Shown piece by piece: positions 54,805-63,638 of a stretch of 64,000 nt of DNA. Numbering within the stretch: position 1 is the stretch's first letter; each line of letters begins with the position of its first letter. The notes beneath the pieces were generated by a model, which had not been told where the DNA came from, did not search any database, and saw nothing but the letters and a program-made list of their open reading frames with translations. Location: positions 5,291,738 to 5,355,737 of the forward strand of contig NZ_LR593886.1 of assembly GCF_901538265.1 (NCBI RefSeq), read 5' to 3'. The translations under genes were made by a program, and so were the position numbers. This DNA comes from Gemmata massiliana. GTDB lineage: Bacteria > Planctomycetota > Planctomycetia > Gemmatales > Gemmataceae.

Positions 54805-57800
54805 ATGCGTTCCGCTCTGCGTTCGCTCGCCACCCGATTGGCCCCGCGCCCCGCGCCCCCATTTAAACTCGGGCTGGAGCACCTCGAGACCCGCGAGGTG
54901 CCGGCGCTCACCACACCCAACATCTTCAACCCCTCGGCCACGCTCGTCATCAACGCCGACGCCAACGGTACCAACAACGTCGTCGTCACGCGCGAGAACC
55001 ACGCGCTGCTCGGTCCGGGGGCGCTGTTCGTCCGCAACAACGGCAACCTGAGCATGGTATTTGGCACGGTCCCGTCGGCCGCTCAGCCGATCGCGATCAA
55101 AACGATCGTGTTTAACGGTAGCTCCAACGGGGACGTGTTTCGGAACTCCACGAACGTCCCCTCCACCCTGTTCGGCAACGGGGGCAACGACACCCTGATC
55201 GGCGGCAGTGGCGCGGACACCATCAGCGGCGGGACCGGTAACGACGCCATCGACGGCGGCGACCTGCTCAACATCAACACCTTCACGGAGGCCAGCGCCG
55301 GCGTGTTGACCCTCGCGGACCCGGCGCCCGGGCAGACGTCGGCCACGATGACCGGCGTGGGCACCGATCTCTTCCTGCGGATCAGCAACGTGGTCCTGAC
55401 CGGCAACCTGACCGCCGACACGTTCGACCTGACCCGCTACAGCGGGGCGGTGACCGCCAACGGCGGCGACGGCAACGACACGTTCCTGCTCGGGCCGGGC
55501 GCGGCCGCGATCGACGGCGGAAACAACACCTCGGCCGGCGACAGCATCGTTCTGGACGGCGTCGACACCGCGAGCTTTGACGGTACGGCCCTGCTCGCGC
55601 GGGGGCGCCGGTACGCGTTCAGCAACGTTGAGCGGGTGCGGCTCGTCGGGACCGCGGGCAACGACTCGTTCGACATGGTCGGGTTCCCGCCCGTCGAACT
55701 GACGATCGAGTCCGGCGCCGGCGACGACATCATCCGGGGCGGCAGCGGCGCCAACATCATCAAGGCCGGCACCGGCACCAACACCATCATTCCCAGTAAC
55801 GGGATCGACTTCGCGGCCAACCTCGAAGGCGGCCAAAATATCCCCGCGACACTGCTCACGCGCCAACTGACTCCGGCCGAACTGTCGGCCACCGGCGGTC
55901 AGCCCCGGGTTCTGCTCCGCGGGACCGGTTCGGAACAACTGCTCGACGTGTTTGGGCCGACGCGGGCCGGGTTCAGCATCCAGGGCAACTGGCAGCGCGT
56001 CCTCATTGGTGGGGCTGAACGGTTCACGGCGAGCGGGACCGTGACCCTGAAGACCGCGCTCGGCGATCTGCCGTTCGTCGTTCCCAGCTCCGCCCCGCTG
56101 ACCATTCAGACCGCCGCCGACGCAATGTCCAACTTCGGCACGGTGACGGGACTGAGTTGGTTCGGCTCGGCGCTGAACACAACCGACCCACAAAGTCCGC
56201 TGGCGTTCTTCTCCCAGCAGTACGGGCTCGACGTTTCGATCCGAACCGTGAACTGGAGCCTGGCGCTGGGGCGCGACATCCCGGGCGCGTCGAGCATGCC
56301 GATCAACCCCGCCGTGCCCTACCTGTACGCCGTTGTGGCGGACGGCTACGCCGCCAGTTTCGCGGGTCGGTCGGCCAGCCGGGGCGGGCTGACGGTGGTG
56401 TTCGACCCGTCGGACCCGTCGCTGTTCGTCCGGTCCGACTTGCTGCTGAATGCGGCGATCTCGGCCAAAGGTTACGTTCCGTTCCGGGCACGGCAGGTGG
56501 TGCCCGGGGACCAGGGCTTTTACGGCAATTTGGCCACCTACGGGGGGGCCGCTCTCGGCATCTCCGCGATTACCATCGGCGGCGACCTCGTGTTCGACTT
56601 CGACCTCAACGGCGACGGCATCGGGGTTGCCGTCACGCCCGAACGCGTTCAGAAACTGGTCAACCAAAGTATGACGCTGAAAACCCTGGCCGGCACAGCG
56701 ATCGACGACGTCGCGTTTGGTGCAAACGGCAGCAACTTCAATGTTGATGCCCCACAACCGAGGCCGACCCGTGTCGTCGCGTTACGGGCGAACCAGGCCA
56801 GTGTGATTTACACGTCCGGAGTGGCGCGGTTTGCGGCGGTTCTGATGGAGAAGTCGTACCTGTCGCCGTTCGACGTGTTCCGATACGAAACGGCAAGCTT
56901 CGCTGGAACGCTGTCGGGGGACGTTATCGACGCGACGGTACAGGGGCCGCTGGCCGACGATTTGGGCAGCTACCTCCCCGACGGGGGAACGATGCGGGTG
57001 ACCGGCACGGGCGTGGTACTAAGTGGTAAGACGCTCCCGATACTCGGCTTCGGTCGAATCGACGTCGAAGGTCCGGTTGTTATGGTCGGCGACCGCCCGA
57101 CGTATGACCTCGGGGTGAAGCGCCCGCCCGGTGCGTCCGAGCCCGGAACCGTTCCCGGCACAATCACGTGGGGCGCTCGCTCCTCCTATGGGCTCCCGAC
57201 GGGCATGATCCTTCTCGGTGAGACGACCGTGCGGGGCACGGTACACGTGACCGATGAGCTGGCACTTACAGTCGATTTCGACGGGGCGATTAACATTCCC
57301 CTCTTGCAGCTCCCGGTGGCAACACTGAACGGTCGGATCACCGGTTCGCTCAAGGTGTTCGTCGGCTCCGCGGGGCGCCAAACCTACGGCGACGGAACCA
57401 TTGACGGAACCATCGTTCCCGTCGGGGGCGCCGTTACGTCGTTCCACACCGCTTGGGCGCTGAACACCGACGACTTGATCACTGGAACCCCGAGCGACGA
57501 CATCCCAATCGTCGGGTTCTTCAACACGGCTCCGGCGTTCCAGAACCGCTCGATCACGTCGCGCGCGGTGGCGGGCGACGTGGTGACGCTGAGCGGGCGC
57601 ATCACCGAACCGGACCGGGCCGACAAGTTCATCCTGGAGGTGAACTGGGGCGACGGGACGTCCGACACCTACACGTTCCCGCGCGGTAGCGACGGCCGGT
57701 TGGTCGAGGTGACGCACCGGTACGGTCGCCCGAGTCCCAACGGGCAGCCGTACCGCGTCACGGCCCTCTGGCACGACCCCCACGGAGCGGGGAACTCGGC

Positions 57801-58173
57801 GGAGTTCACGGTCGAAGTGCTCCCCCCGCAGCCCGCGTCGGCAAAAGCGCTACGGCACGCGGAGAAGTTGGGCGCGGTGCGCGAATTGGGCGTGGACCTG
57901 GACGGCGACGGGGTGTCGGAGGTGCTCGTTTTGGATCGCACCGGCCGGAGCGATCGGCTGGTGCTGCTGAGCGGGGCCGACGGGCGCGAGCTGGCCCGCC
58001 TCGATCGCCGGGACGCGCCCGAAGCGATCAAGTTCCGCGACCAGAACGGGCGCCGCGTGTCACTGGTGATCGGGTGGCGCCACGAGCGCGGAGCGGATGT
58101 CATTACGTTCCGAGACGCGGCCGGGGACGAAGTGTTCCTCTGGGTCACCTTCGGCCCTCGCGATTGCGACTAA
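54805..58173 (+). CDS. Giant exported RTX-like surface protein with LEHLETREVPA motif
   Basis: A 1122-residue protein. I start at the ATG at 54805 (AGGA site); a GTG at 54787 is also open. The N-terminus carries LEHLETREVPA (residues 24-34), a short motif found near the start of many large planctomycete extracellular proteins. RTX-type nonapeptide repeats follow (GNGGNDTLIGG, GADTISGG, GNDAIDGG, about 124-152, and GNDTFLLG, GDDIIRGG further on), which would bind calcium outside the cell. The middle is beta-rich and unassigned. After about 900 comes a PKD-like module (VNWGDGTSDTYTF, THRYG), then VDLDGDGVSEVLVLDRTG (FG-GAP/dockerin-like). Probably cell-surface or secreted, expressed with the sigma factor upstream. 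Confidence 0.87.
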   Translation: MRSALRSLATRLAPRPAPPFKLGLEHLETREVPALTTPNIFNPSATLVINADANGTNNVVVTRENHALLGPGALFVRNNGNLSMVFGTVPSAAQPIAIKTIVFNGSSNGDVFRNSTNVPSTLFGNGGNDTLIGGSGADTISGGTGNDAIDGGDLLNINTFTEASAGVLTLADPAPGQTSATMTGVGTDLFLRISNVVLTGNLTADTFDLTRYSGAVTANGGDGNDTFLLGPGAAAIDGGNNTSAGDSIVLDGVDTASFDGTALLARGRRYAFSNVERVRLVGTAGNDSFDMVGFPPVELTIESGAGDDIIRGGSGANIIKAGTGTNTIIPSNGIDFAANLEGGQNIPATLLTRQLTPAELSATGGQPRVLLRGTGSEQLLDVFGPTRAGFSIQGNWQRVLIGGAERFTASGTVTLKTALGDLPFVVPSSAPLTIQTAADAMSNFGTVTGLSWFGSALNTTDPQSPLAFFSQQYGLDVSIRTVNWSLALGRDIPGASSMPINPAVPYLYAVVADGYAASFAGRSASRGGLTVVFDPSDPSLFVRSDLLLNAAISAKGYVPFRARQVVPGDQGFYGNLATYGGAALGISAITIGGDLVFDFDLNGDGIGVAVTPERVQKLVNQSMTLKTLAGTAIDDVAFGANGSNFNVDAPQPRPTRVVALRANQASVIYTSGVARFAAVLMEKSYLSPFDVFRYETASFAGTLSGDVIDATVQGPLADDLGSYLPDGGTMRVTGTGVVLSGKTLPILGFGRIDVEGPVVMVGDRPTYDLGVKRPPGASEPGTVPGTITWGARSSYGLPTGMILLGETTVRGTVHVTDELALTVDFDGAINIPLLQLPVATLNGRITGSLKVFVGSAGRQTYGDGTIDGTIVPVGGAVTSFHTAWALNTDDLITGTPSDDIPIVGFFNTAPAFQNRSITSRAVAGDVVTLSGRITEPDRADKFILEVNWGDGTSDTYTFPRGSDGRLVEVTHRYGRPSPNGQPYRVTALWHDPHGAGNSAEFTVEVLPPQPASAKALRHAEKLGAVRELGVDLDGDGVSEVLVLDRTGRSDRLVLLSGADGRELARLDRRDAPEAIKFRDQNGRRVSLVIGWRHERGADVITFRDAAGDEVFLWVTFGPRDCD

Positions 58174-58234
58174 CCGAGTCCCGCGAGTTTCGTTGCGGTT
58201 CAATTGTGGCCACCCACCGAAAACGGTGTGATCG

Positions 58235-58263
58235 GGCCGCTCGGCAACTAAAACCAAGCGGCC
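58235..58263 (+). terminator. Possible stem-loop after the surface protein gene
   Basis: The sequence GGCCGCT at 58235-58241 pairs with AGCGGCC at 58257-58263 (seven bases, 15-base loop), 60 bases after the stop. There is no T-run, so it would be a weak or Rho-assisted terminator at best. Confidence 0.35.
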
Positions 58264-58468
58264 TTGGTGTACGCCCTGACCGCACTGGTTTGACTGATCG
58301 AACCCGACCTCCGGAACTTACCAGAGGCCAACCATTTGGGCGCGCCGTTCGACGGATGGGCCGTGTGTGCAAAGTGCCTTGACGCCGCGAACCGGCCCGC
58401 CGCCGCCCGCCCAGGTCACTGCCTTGCGCTGCATGGCCGTCGTAGAGCTCGGGTTCGGACTGTTCGCG

Positions 58469-59059
58469 TTAGTGCGCCTTGCGACCGGCGGTTTTCCCAA
58501 AATGCCGGCTCGCGCTCAGACGCTCTAACGAAGACGGGCCACCCGAAATGCCCGTTTTCGTGGCCGCAAACAACCTCAAACTCTTGATTTCTAAGGATTT
58601 CACGGCTCGCCAGATTTCCGGTGTTGTTTTTGGATTAGCTGCCGGTTGTCCCTTTGGTGTTCGCTCGAACTCTTCGCGTGCGAGTACGGTGACTACCCCG
58701 TCCTGGTAGCAAACGCTCCCGCCCTTCTCGGGAGTGTCGCGGTGGTACGCCAGTATCTTTCCCGCGTTCCGCTCGCCTGGAGTGAGGAGCTCCACGTCCC
58801 AAATGATGACGTAATCGCTGCTTTGCATGATCCTGCGGAACCCGCCCGGCACCGCCGTACCCGCCACTGACGTTCGCTCGACGTAAGCCAGAAACTCTTC
58901 TGCCGTGTGCGGCCCTCGGCCGTGAGCATAGTGGAACCAGTGATAGGCGAGTCCGATCCCCTTCAGATCTCACTGCGTCCCGAGTTGCTTCCTCGTCCCT
59001 CCGCAGCCAACACAAGTGACGGCGACTAGCACGCACGCCCAGCGAGTGATTGAAGGCAC
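58469..59059 (-). pseudogene. Lipoprotein gene broken by one in-frame TGA
   Basis: From a GTG at 59059 the minus strand reads VPSITRWACVLVAVTCVGCG with a lipobox (CVGC), then GTRKQLGTQ, a TGA at 58972-58970, and in the same frame DLKGIGLAYHWFHYAHGRGP, EEFLAYVERTSV, SDYVIIWDVELLTPGERNAG and GGSVCYQDGVVTVLAREEF. This matches a common planctomycete small lipoprotein type related to DUF1559/prepilin-like sequences. Only one stop separates the halves, so the mutation is probably recent. An internal GTG could restart a fragment without the signal. The last 50 residues look extended and unrelated. Confidence 0.72.
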
Positions 59060-59259
59060 AAATCGCCGTCCTTCTTCAAGAAAATGCGCGGAGCTCGCAA
59101 TGGCGCACAGAATTGCCCAGCGTAACACCGGCGCGTCCCTGCTTCTACTCCTTCCCAGCACCCGCGCACGTGTGGGGTAGGCGTCGGGATAGTTGATGAG
59201 AAATGTGTTCACTTCGGTGTAATTTGGAATGACGATCGGAATTTACTCGGCAGGAGCCC

Positions 59260-60653
59260 GTGATGTCTGAGCCGCTCACGCCCGAACTGGAAGCCAAAGC
59301 CCAAGAACTCGCGGCACGCATCAAGGCACGATCCGCTGACGCCATCCTGGAAATGGCACGACGTCCCGTTGCCACCACCGACGAGACCCTCTTCGGCGAT
59401 ACCGAGTTCGAACTCCGCGACCAAGCACTCGGCCTCGTCGCTGATGCCTATGCCGAACACCTCCCCCAAAAAGCGGATACCGCACATCCACAATATAATG
59501 CACATATTTCCATAATAAAATCTCTTTACACTTTCAATACGAAAAGACGATCGAAACGCTCAGCGGGCCGGTCGCGTGCAACCGGGCGTACTACTACTGC
59601 GGGGCCTGTGGCAAAGGATCTTGCCCCCGGGACCGGCGCGCCGGGTTGACTTCTCAGCGGCTCTCCCCGGCCGTGGAACAACTCACGACGCTCTGTGGGG
59701 CTGTCGCCGACAGCTTCGAGAAGGGCACCGAACTGTTGCACGAGACCTCAGGGATCCGGTTGAGTGAACCAACCGTCCAGCGGACCACCGAGGCCGCAGG
59801 CGTGAGGATCGCCGAGCACTTCCGAAGGGGCCAGGTATTCGGTGGCAAGCGGCCGTGGAGTTGGTTCCGAGACGCTTGCGGACGCACGGTCGGTTACATC
59901 AGCATCGACGCTACCGGTGTGCGCCAGCAAGGACCGGGCGGTTCGCAAGCCGACGGTCGGATGGCGTATGTTGGGAGTGGTTTCAACCCGCTACCGGACC
60001 AGGAGCGCGTCTTCGAGTTGTTGCCCGGACCTGGCGAGAAGATGCGAGCGAGATATGTCAGCGGCTTGTATCCGTTGGCGGAGATGGGTCCGTTGTTACG
60101 CAAGCGGGGTGCGCAGGTTGGTCTGGATCAGGCCAAGGTGTGGGTGGCGTTGTGCGATGGCGGTAGTGGATTGGAAGACTTCGACGAGAACTTCCCGCGT
60201 GTGGAAGCGGTGATCCTGGACTTCTACCACGCGGCCGAGCACCGGGCGAAGTTGGCGGGTGTATTGCACCCCACGGACGAGACCGTGGCGCAGTCTCAGG
60301 CGAAAGCGTGGTCGCGTGTCTTGCGTGAGGAGGGCGGCGAGGTGCTCATCGCGGTGTTGGAGAGTTGGTCGTGGCCGAGCGTGAACGGGTTGGCCCGTGT
60401 GCGTGGGGAGGTGCTGGGTTACTTTCGGAACCAGGTTCACCGGATGGACTACCCGAGTTACGAGGCGAACGGGTGGTACATCGGTTCCGGGGCGATCGAT
60501 AGTGCGTGTAAGACGGTGGTAGATTAGCGAATGAAGGGTTCGGGGATGCATTGGAGTGAAGCCGGAGCACCAGCGGTTTGCCACGTCCGGGCTTTGTACC
60601 GCAGCGAATCAAGCCAGTGGACCGATTTCTGGTGTCGATCCACTGCCGCTTGA
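59260..60653 (+). pseudogene. ISKra4-family transposase, frameshifted and stopped
   Basis: The start (ATG at 59263, AGGAG site) reads LTPELEAKAQELAARIKARS to about 59490, where about 60 bases of AT-rich DNA replace the zinc-finger region. A different frame then runs ACNRAYYYCGACGKGSCPRD, SRLSEPTVQRTTE-like, GYISIDATGVRQQGPGG with the first catalytic acid, VILDFYHAAEHRAKLAG, and GSGAIDSACKTVVD followed by TAG at 60525. In the same frame RMKGSGMHWSEAGAPAVCHV and WTDFWC continue to a TGA at 60651, so the TAG most likely replaced a glutamine codon. It cannot transpose on its own. Confidence 0.85.
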
Positions 60654-60681
60654 GACATACTTCTACCAACTCAAATGATGC

Positions 60682-61223
60682 TTACTCCAAGGTCGGGCCA
60701 AGAGCGCGGCAGTGATCGAGCACGTCGGCGCGGTCGCCCCCGGCGTCTTGGAGCGCGTCCGCCAGGATGGGCATCGCGCTGAAGTCGCGCGACTCGTACA
60801 TCTGGGACGCGAAACTGTGGTGGCTGTGCGCCAATCGCTGCAGAAGGGCGCGTGGCGAAAAGGGTTGCCAAAGATGTCACGGATGAAGTCGGCTTAGTGA
60901 GCACATTCTCCGTAATCATTTGGCCGGCGAGCCTCAACCAAGCTGAAGATTGCATCATTGACGTCGTCTTCGTCTATCGAGGGGCCAGAGATAAAGGCCG
61001 CGTGTAAGAGTAAAGTCGCGACGCTTTTCCGATATACCTCAGTGTTGGCACCCACTGACACATCTGGAATTGCATCAGAAAGTAACTTAGGTTCGCTCTC
61101 GGAATATAACTCGTCCGCGTAATTCTCGGACGCTTCTATCACCGCACGGCTGCCGGATTCAGTTAGCCACCACAAATGCCGATATGCAGCACACCCCAAC
61201 AAGCGAAGTTTCCGCGAGTTCAT
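60682..61223 (-). pseudogene. Decayed gene of a planctomycete repeat family (TIGR02996-like)
   Basis: The minus strand starts MNSRKLRLLGCAAYRHLWWL at 61223 and runs 109 codons to a TAA at 60896. In the same frame it goes on ADFIRDIFGNPFRHAPFC, a conserved block of the family (normally RDIFGNPFRP), and after a frameshift near 60800 FASQMYESRDFSAMPILADA, ALQDAGGDRADVLDHCRALG and a stop at 60682. The TAA probably arose from a glutamine codon. The protein family is expanded in Gemmata-type genomes; function unknown. Confidence 0.68.
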
Positions 61224-61291
61224 CGTTGTGCCGAGTGCGTCATCGCGAGTGAGTCGGTCGCGACCCTAGGCCTTGTGGGCAGACCGATGGT

Positions 61292-61790
61292 CTACCGAAG
61301 CAGGATCATGACCGACGCCCGGTGCATATAGGTAAGGAAGTTACGTGTGGTCTTCTCGTAACGGTTGGCGGCGCCGATACGGCTTGGCTTTGGCCCAGAT
61401 GCGCTCGACCACGTCGGTCTTGTACCGATCCGTGTTGAGGTTCCGTGGCAGGGTCCGGTTCTTCCGGCTCGGGATCGCCGCCGGCCTCGATCGCGTAATC
61501 ACGTATACAAAATCCTGTTGATCATACCCCTTATTGGCAATCACCACCACCGGTGTGCCCTCCAACAGGGCCGGGCGTGAGTGATGTCGGCCTCTTGGCC
61601 CGGACTCAACACGAACTAGGTTGGCAGCCCGAGCTCACCCGGACGTGGATCTTGGCCCCGAACCCGCCCCGACTTCGGCCTAGCACCAGTCCCTCCTTGT
61701 CCCCACTCCCGTCGCTTTTTTTGGCCCGGCCGCGCACGGGTGCGTGCGAATCACCGCGGAAAGAACTCGCTCGCCATTCCACCACATTAA
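61292..61790 (-). pseudogene. 3' relic of an IS5-family transposase
   Basis: Read on the minus strand in three frames: RGDSHAPVRGRAKKSDGSGD, LGRSRGGFGAKIHVRV, then SPGQEADITHA, then GTPVVVIANKGYDQQDFVYV with the second catalytic acid, NRTLPRNLNTDRYKTDVVER with the third, IWAKAKPYRR, and finally FLTYMHRASVMILL ending at 61292. The N-terminal part is absent. It is distinct from the IS5 fragment near 20 kb. Confidence 0.8.
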
Positions 61791-62062
61791 CAATGAACCG
61801 ATACACCCATGTCGGCACCTGCGGCACTACCACCGTTACCAAATAGAATCTCCCCACCACCCTGCGGAGAACAGAACCTGTTGGGCTGAAAAGAACGGGC
61901 ACCGATAATGCGAGCAACTCGAGAGCAGCAAAAGAAAGATGGTGATGTGGGTGGAATGTGAAGGACAGTTGAGCAAACGAAAGAGGAAGATGAATTAATC
62001 CAACTCTTGACCTTTTTAAGGAGTTGGGGGCAAATAAAATCAAGTGGAGATGTGTGAGGAAG

Positions 62063-62136
62063 TATGCCCGACAGGAGTTGAACCTGTAACCTTCGGCTCC
62101 GGAGGCCGACGCTCTATCCAGTTGAGCTACGGGCAC
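62063..62136 (-). tRNA. tRNA-Arg (anticodon CCG)
   Basis: A 74-nucleotide cloverleaf on the minus strand. Acceptor arms GTGCCCG and CGGGCAT pair over seven positions (one G-U at the end), with discriminator A. The D arm is AGCTCAACTGGATAGAGC. The anticodon arm TCGGC / CTCCGGA / GCCGA gives anticodon CCG for arginine codon CGG. The T loop is GTTCAACTC. No CCA is encoded. Confidence 0.95.
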
Positions 62137-62349
62137 ATGCAGACGAACTTAGGACCCCGCTTTAGTATAACACCATAGTGGAGTAATGACTCGTGAGATT
62201 TTAGTCACGTTCCCCTCCGTTTCAACCCTCAACAAATTACATAATCGCAACCAGACTCGTTCAGCCACTTACAGGTGCCAAATTGGGCAGTTTAGGGCAC
62301 ATACGAAGCCAACAACGCGGGCGAACGATGAAGAAATGTCAATTAAAAA

Positions 62350-62383
62350 GCCCCCGCTGACAATTCCTGTCGTCAGCGGGGGC
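62350..62383 (-). terminator. Terminator downstream of the tRNA-Pro remnant
   Basis: A perfect 12-base hairpin (GCCCCCGCTGAC at 62350-62361 with GTCAGCGGGGGC at 62372-62383, ten-base loop) is followed on the minus strand by TTTTTAATT. It lies 9 bases past the 3' end of the tRNA-Pro remnant and is in the right orientation to terminate it, so it is probably the native terminator of the original tRNA gene. Confidence 0.85.
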
Positions 62384-62392
62384 CAGACTAGG

Positions 62393-62448
<56 letters not shown>

Positions 62449-62597
62449 ACCGTCACGACACTTCTCCTGGGGTCAAAGCGCCAAAAGCGCCGGGGTTACA
62501 TAACTCCGAAACCGTCTGCGAAGGGGCGCGGTGGCACAATCGGTACCACCCAGCGCACTCGCAGACTCAACCCAACCACGCGCGCAGTTTATCGAAC

Positions 62598-63545
62598 ATG
62601 ACCTTACCGACGGATAACGGGGCTGACAACGTCAGCCGGGCGCAATTTCATCAGGGGATGTTCACTCTCCAACACCTGATCGACAGCTATGTGACCCACT
62701 CGCGCTTGATGGTGAGCGCAGGCGTAACTTCAACTTCGACTCTGGAGTGGTACCTTGCTCAGTTCAAACACCTGAAACTGTTAGCGGATTTCCCCGCCGA
62801 GGCCTTGCGCACTTACCACTTGGCGAGTGTGGAACTCACCAACGCCTTTTGCCGTGTCCTGAAGGCCTTGTACAAGTGGGGCACGGAACAAGAATTGGTC
62901 CCGAAAAACCCCTTCGTGAAACTCGCGGTTCCCCCCTGCGGTCGGAGGGAACGGGTTCTCACCCGGGCCGAGCTGGCGCGACTTTACCGCGTGTCGCCGC
63001 GGCAGTTCCGTCGCCTGCTATTCGTGCAGCTCCACACGCTCGCGCGACCGGGCGAAATCCGGCAGCTCACCTGGGGCCAAATCGACTGGGGCAACCGGGT
63101 GATTTTGCTCACCAAGTTCAAGGGCCAGAAACGGCGGAAGGACAAGCTAAAAGCTCGGCCAATTCCGATGTCGTGGGTGGTGTACCGGTTGCTCGTGAAC
63201 ATGCGCCGGAAGGCCAAAGACACGTCGCCGGATTCCCGGGTGTTTCGCAGCCCTCGCTACGGTCGGCCCTGGACATCAAACGGCGTTCGCTGTGCGATGC
63301 GGACGGCCCGCAGTGTCGCCGGCCTGGATGGGGGCGGAGAGCGCGTGGTGTGTTACACGCTTCGTCACACCGGGGCGACGACCGCGATTCGCAACGACGT
63401 GAGCCTGAAGAAGGTGGCCGAGATCATGGGCCACACCCGCACGACAACTACAGAGCGGTACCTCCACCTGGACACGAAAGACATGGTGGAAACGATTGAC
63501 AACGTGTTCATTCGGCGGAAGCGCGGGCCGGAAGCCTCTACATAG
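62598..63545 (+). CDS. Tyrosine recombinase / integrase
   Basis: A 315-residue integrase. An SAM-like N-terminal core-binding domain (about 22-110) precedes a catalytic domain with R150 in LHTLARPGEIRQLTW, R256 in CYTLRHTGATTAI, H279 in IMGHTRTTTTERYLH and the nucleophile Y288. The histidine usually three residues before R256 is a tyrosine (Y253), as in some family members. It lies 150 bases right of the tRNA-Pro fragment and points away from it. It presumably integrates and excises an element running to the right. The region between (62449-62597) contains a tRNA-like stretch but no clear gene. Confidence 0.93.
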   Translation: MTLPTDNGADNVSRAQFHQGMFTLQHLIDSYVTHSRLMVSAGVTSTSTLEWYLAQFKHLKLLADFPAEALRTYHLASVELTNAFCRVLKALYKWGTEQELVPKNPFVKLAVPPCGRRERVLTRAELARLYRVSPRQFRRLLFVQLHTLARPGEIRQLTWGQIDWGNRVILLTKFKGQKRRKDKLKARPIPMSWVVYRLLVNMRRKAKDTSPDSRVFRSPRYGRPWTSNGVRCAMRTARSVAGLDGGGERVVCYTLRHTGATTAIRNDVSLKKVAEIMGHTRTTTTERYLHLDTKDMVETIDNVFIRRKRGPEAST

Positions 63546-63638
63546 CGGCATGACCTCTTCGGGCACATTTAGAAACCCTGGAACGTAGCCTTGAGCGCTG
63601 CGTTCTTTTGCTGCGCCGCTACATAGCGGCATGCCCTC
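63535..63638 (+). repeat. Direct repeat flanking the gap between integrase and tail gene
   Basis: The 15-base word CTACATAGCGGCATG occurs at 63538-63552, where it contains the integrase stop, and again at 63619-63633, where its last three bases are the start codon of the next gene. Similarity extends a few bases to each side with two mismatches. The copies are 81 bases apart. This may be a small duplication or the scar of a deletion that brought the integrase next to the tail gene. Confidence 0.7.

Noticed and set aside
54643-56757. A 704-codon minus-strand open frame
   Set aside because: Antisense to the sigma factor end and the surface protein gene. Valine/arginine/glycine-rich with no motif.
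58970-58972. The in-frame TGA in the lipoprotein gene as a selenocysteine codon
   Set aside because: No cysteine is expected at this position in the family block, and no selenocysteine insertion hairpin is apparent just after it; a nonsense mutation is simpler.
62519-62578. A tRNA-like stretch with a D-arm-like GGTGGCACAATCGGTACCACC
   Set aside because: The 5' half resembles a tRNA but no pairing anticodon arm, T arm or 3' acceptor strand follows, so I do not call a tRNA. It may be a fragment carried by the element.
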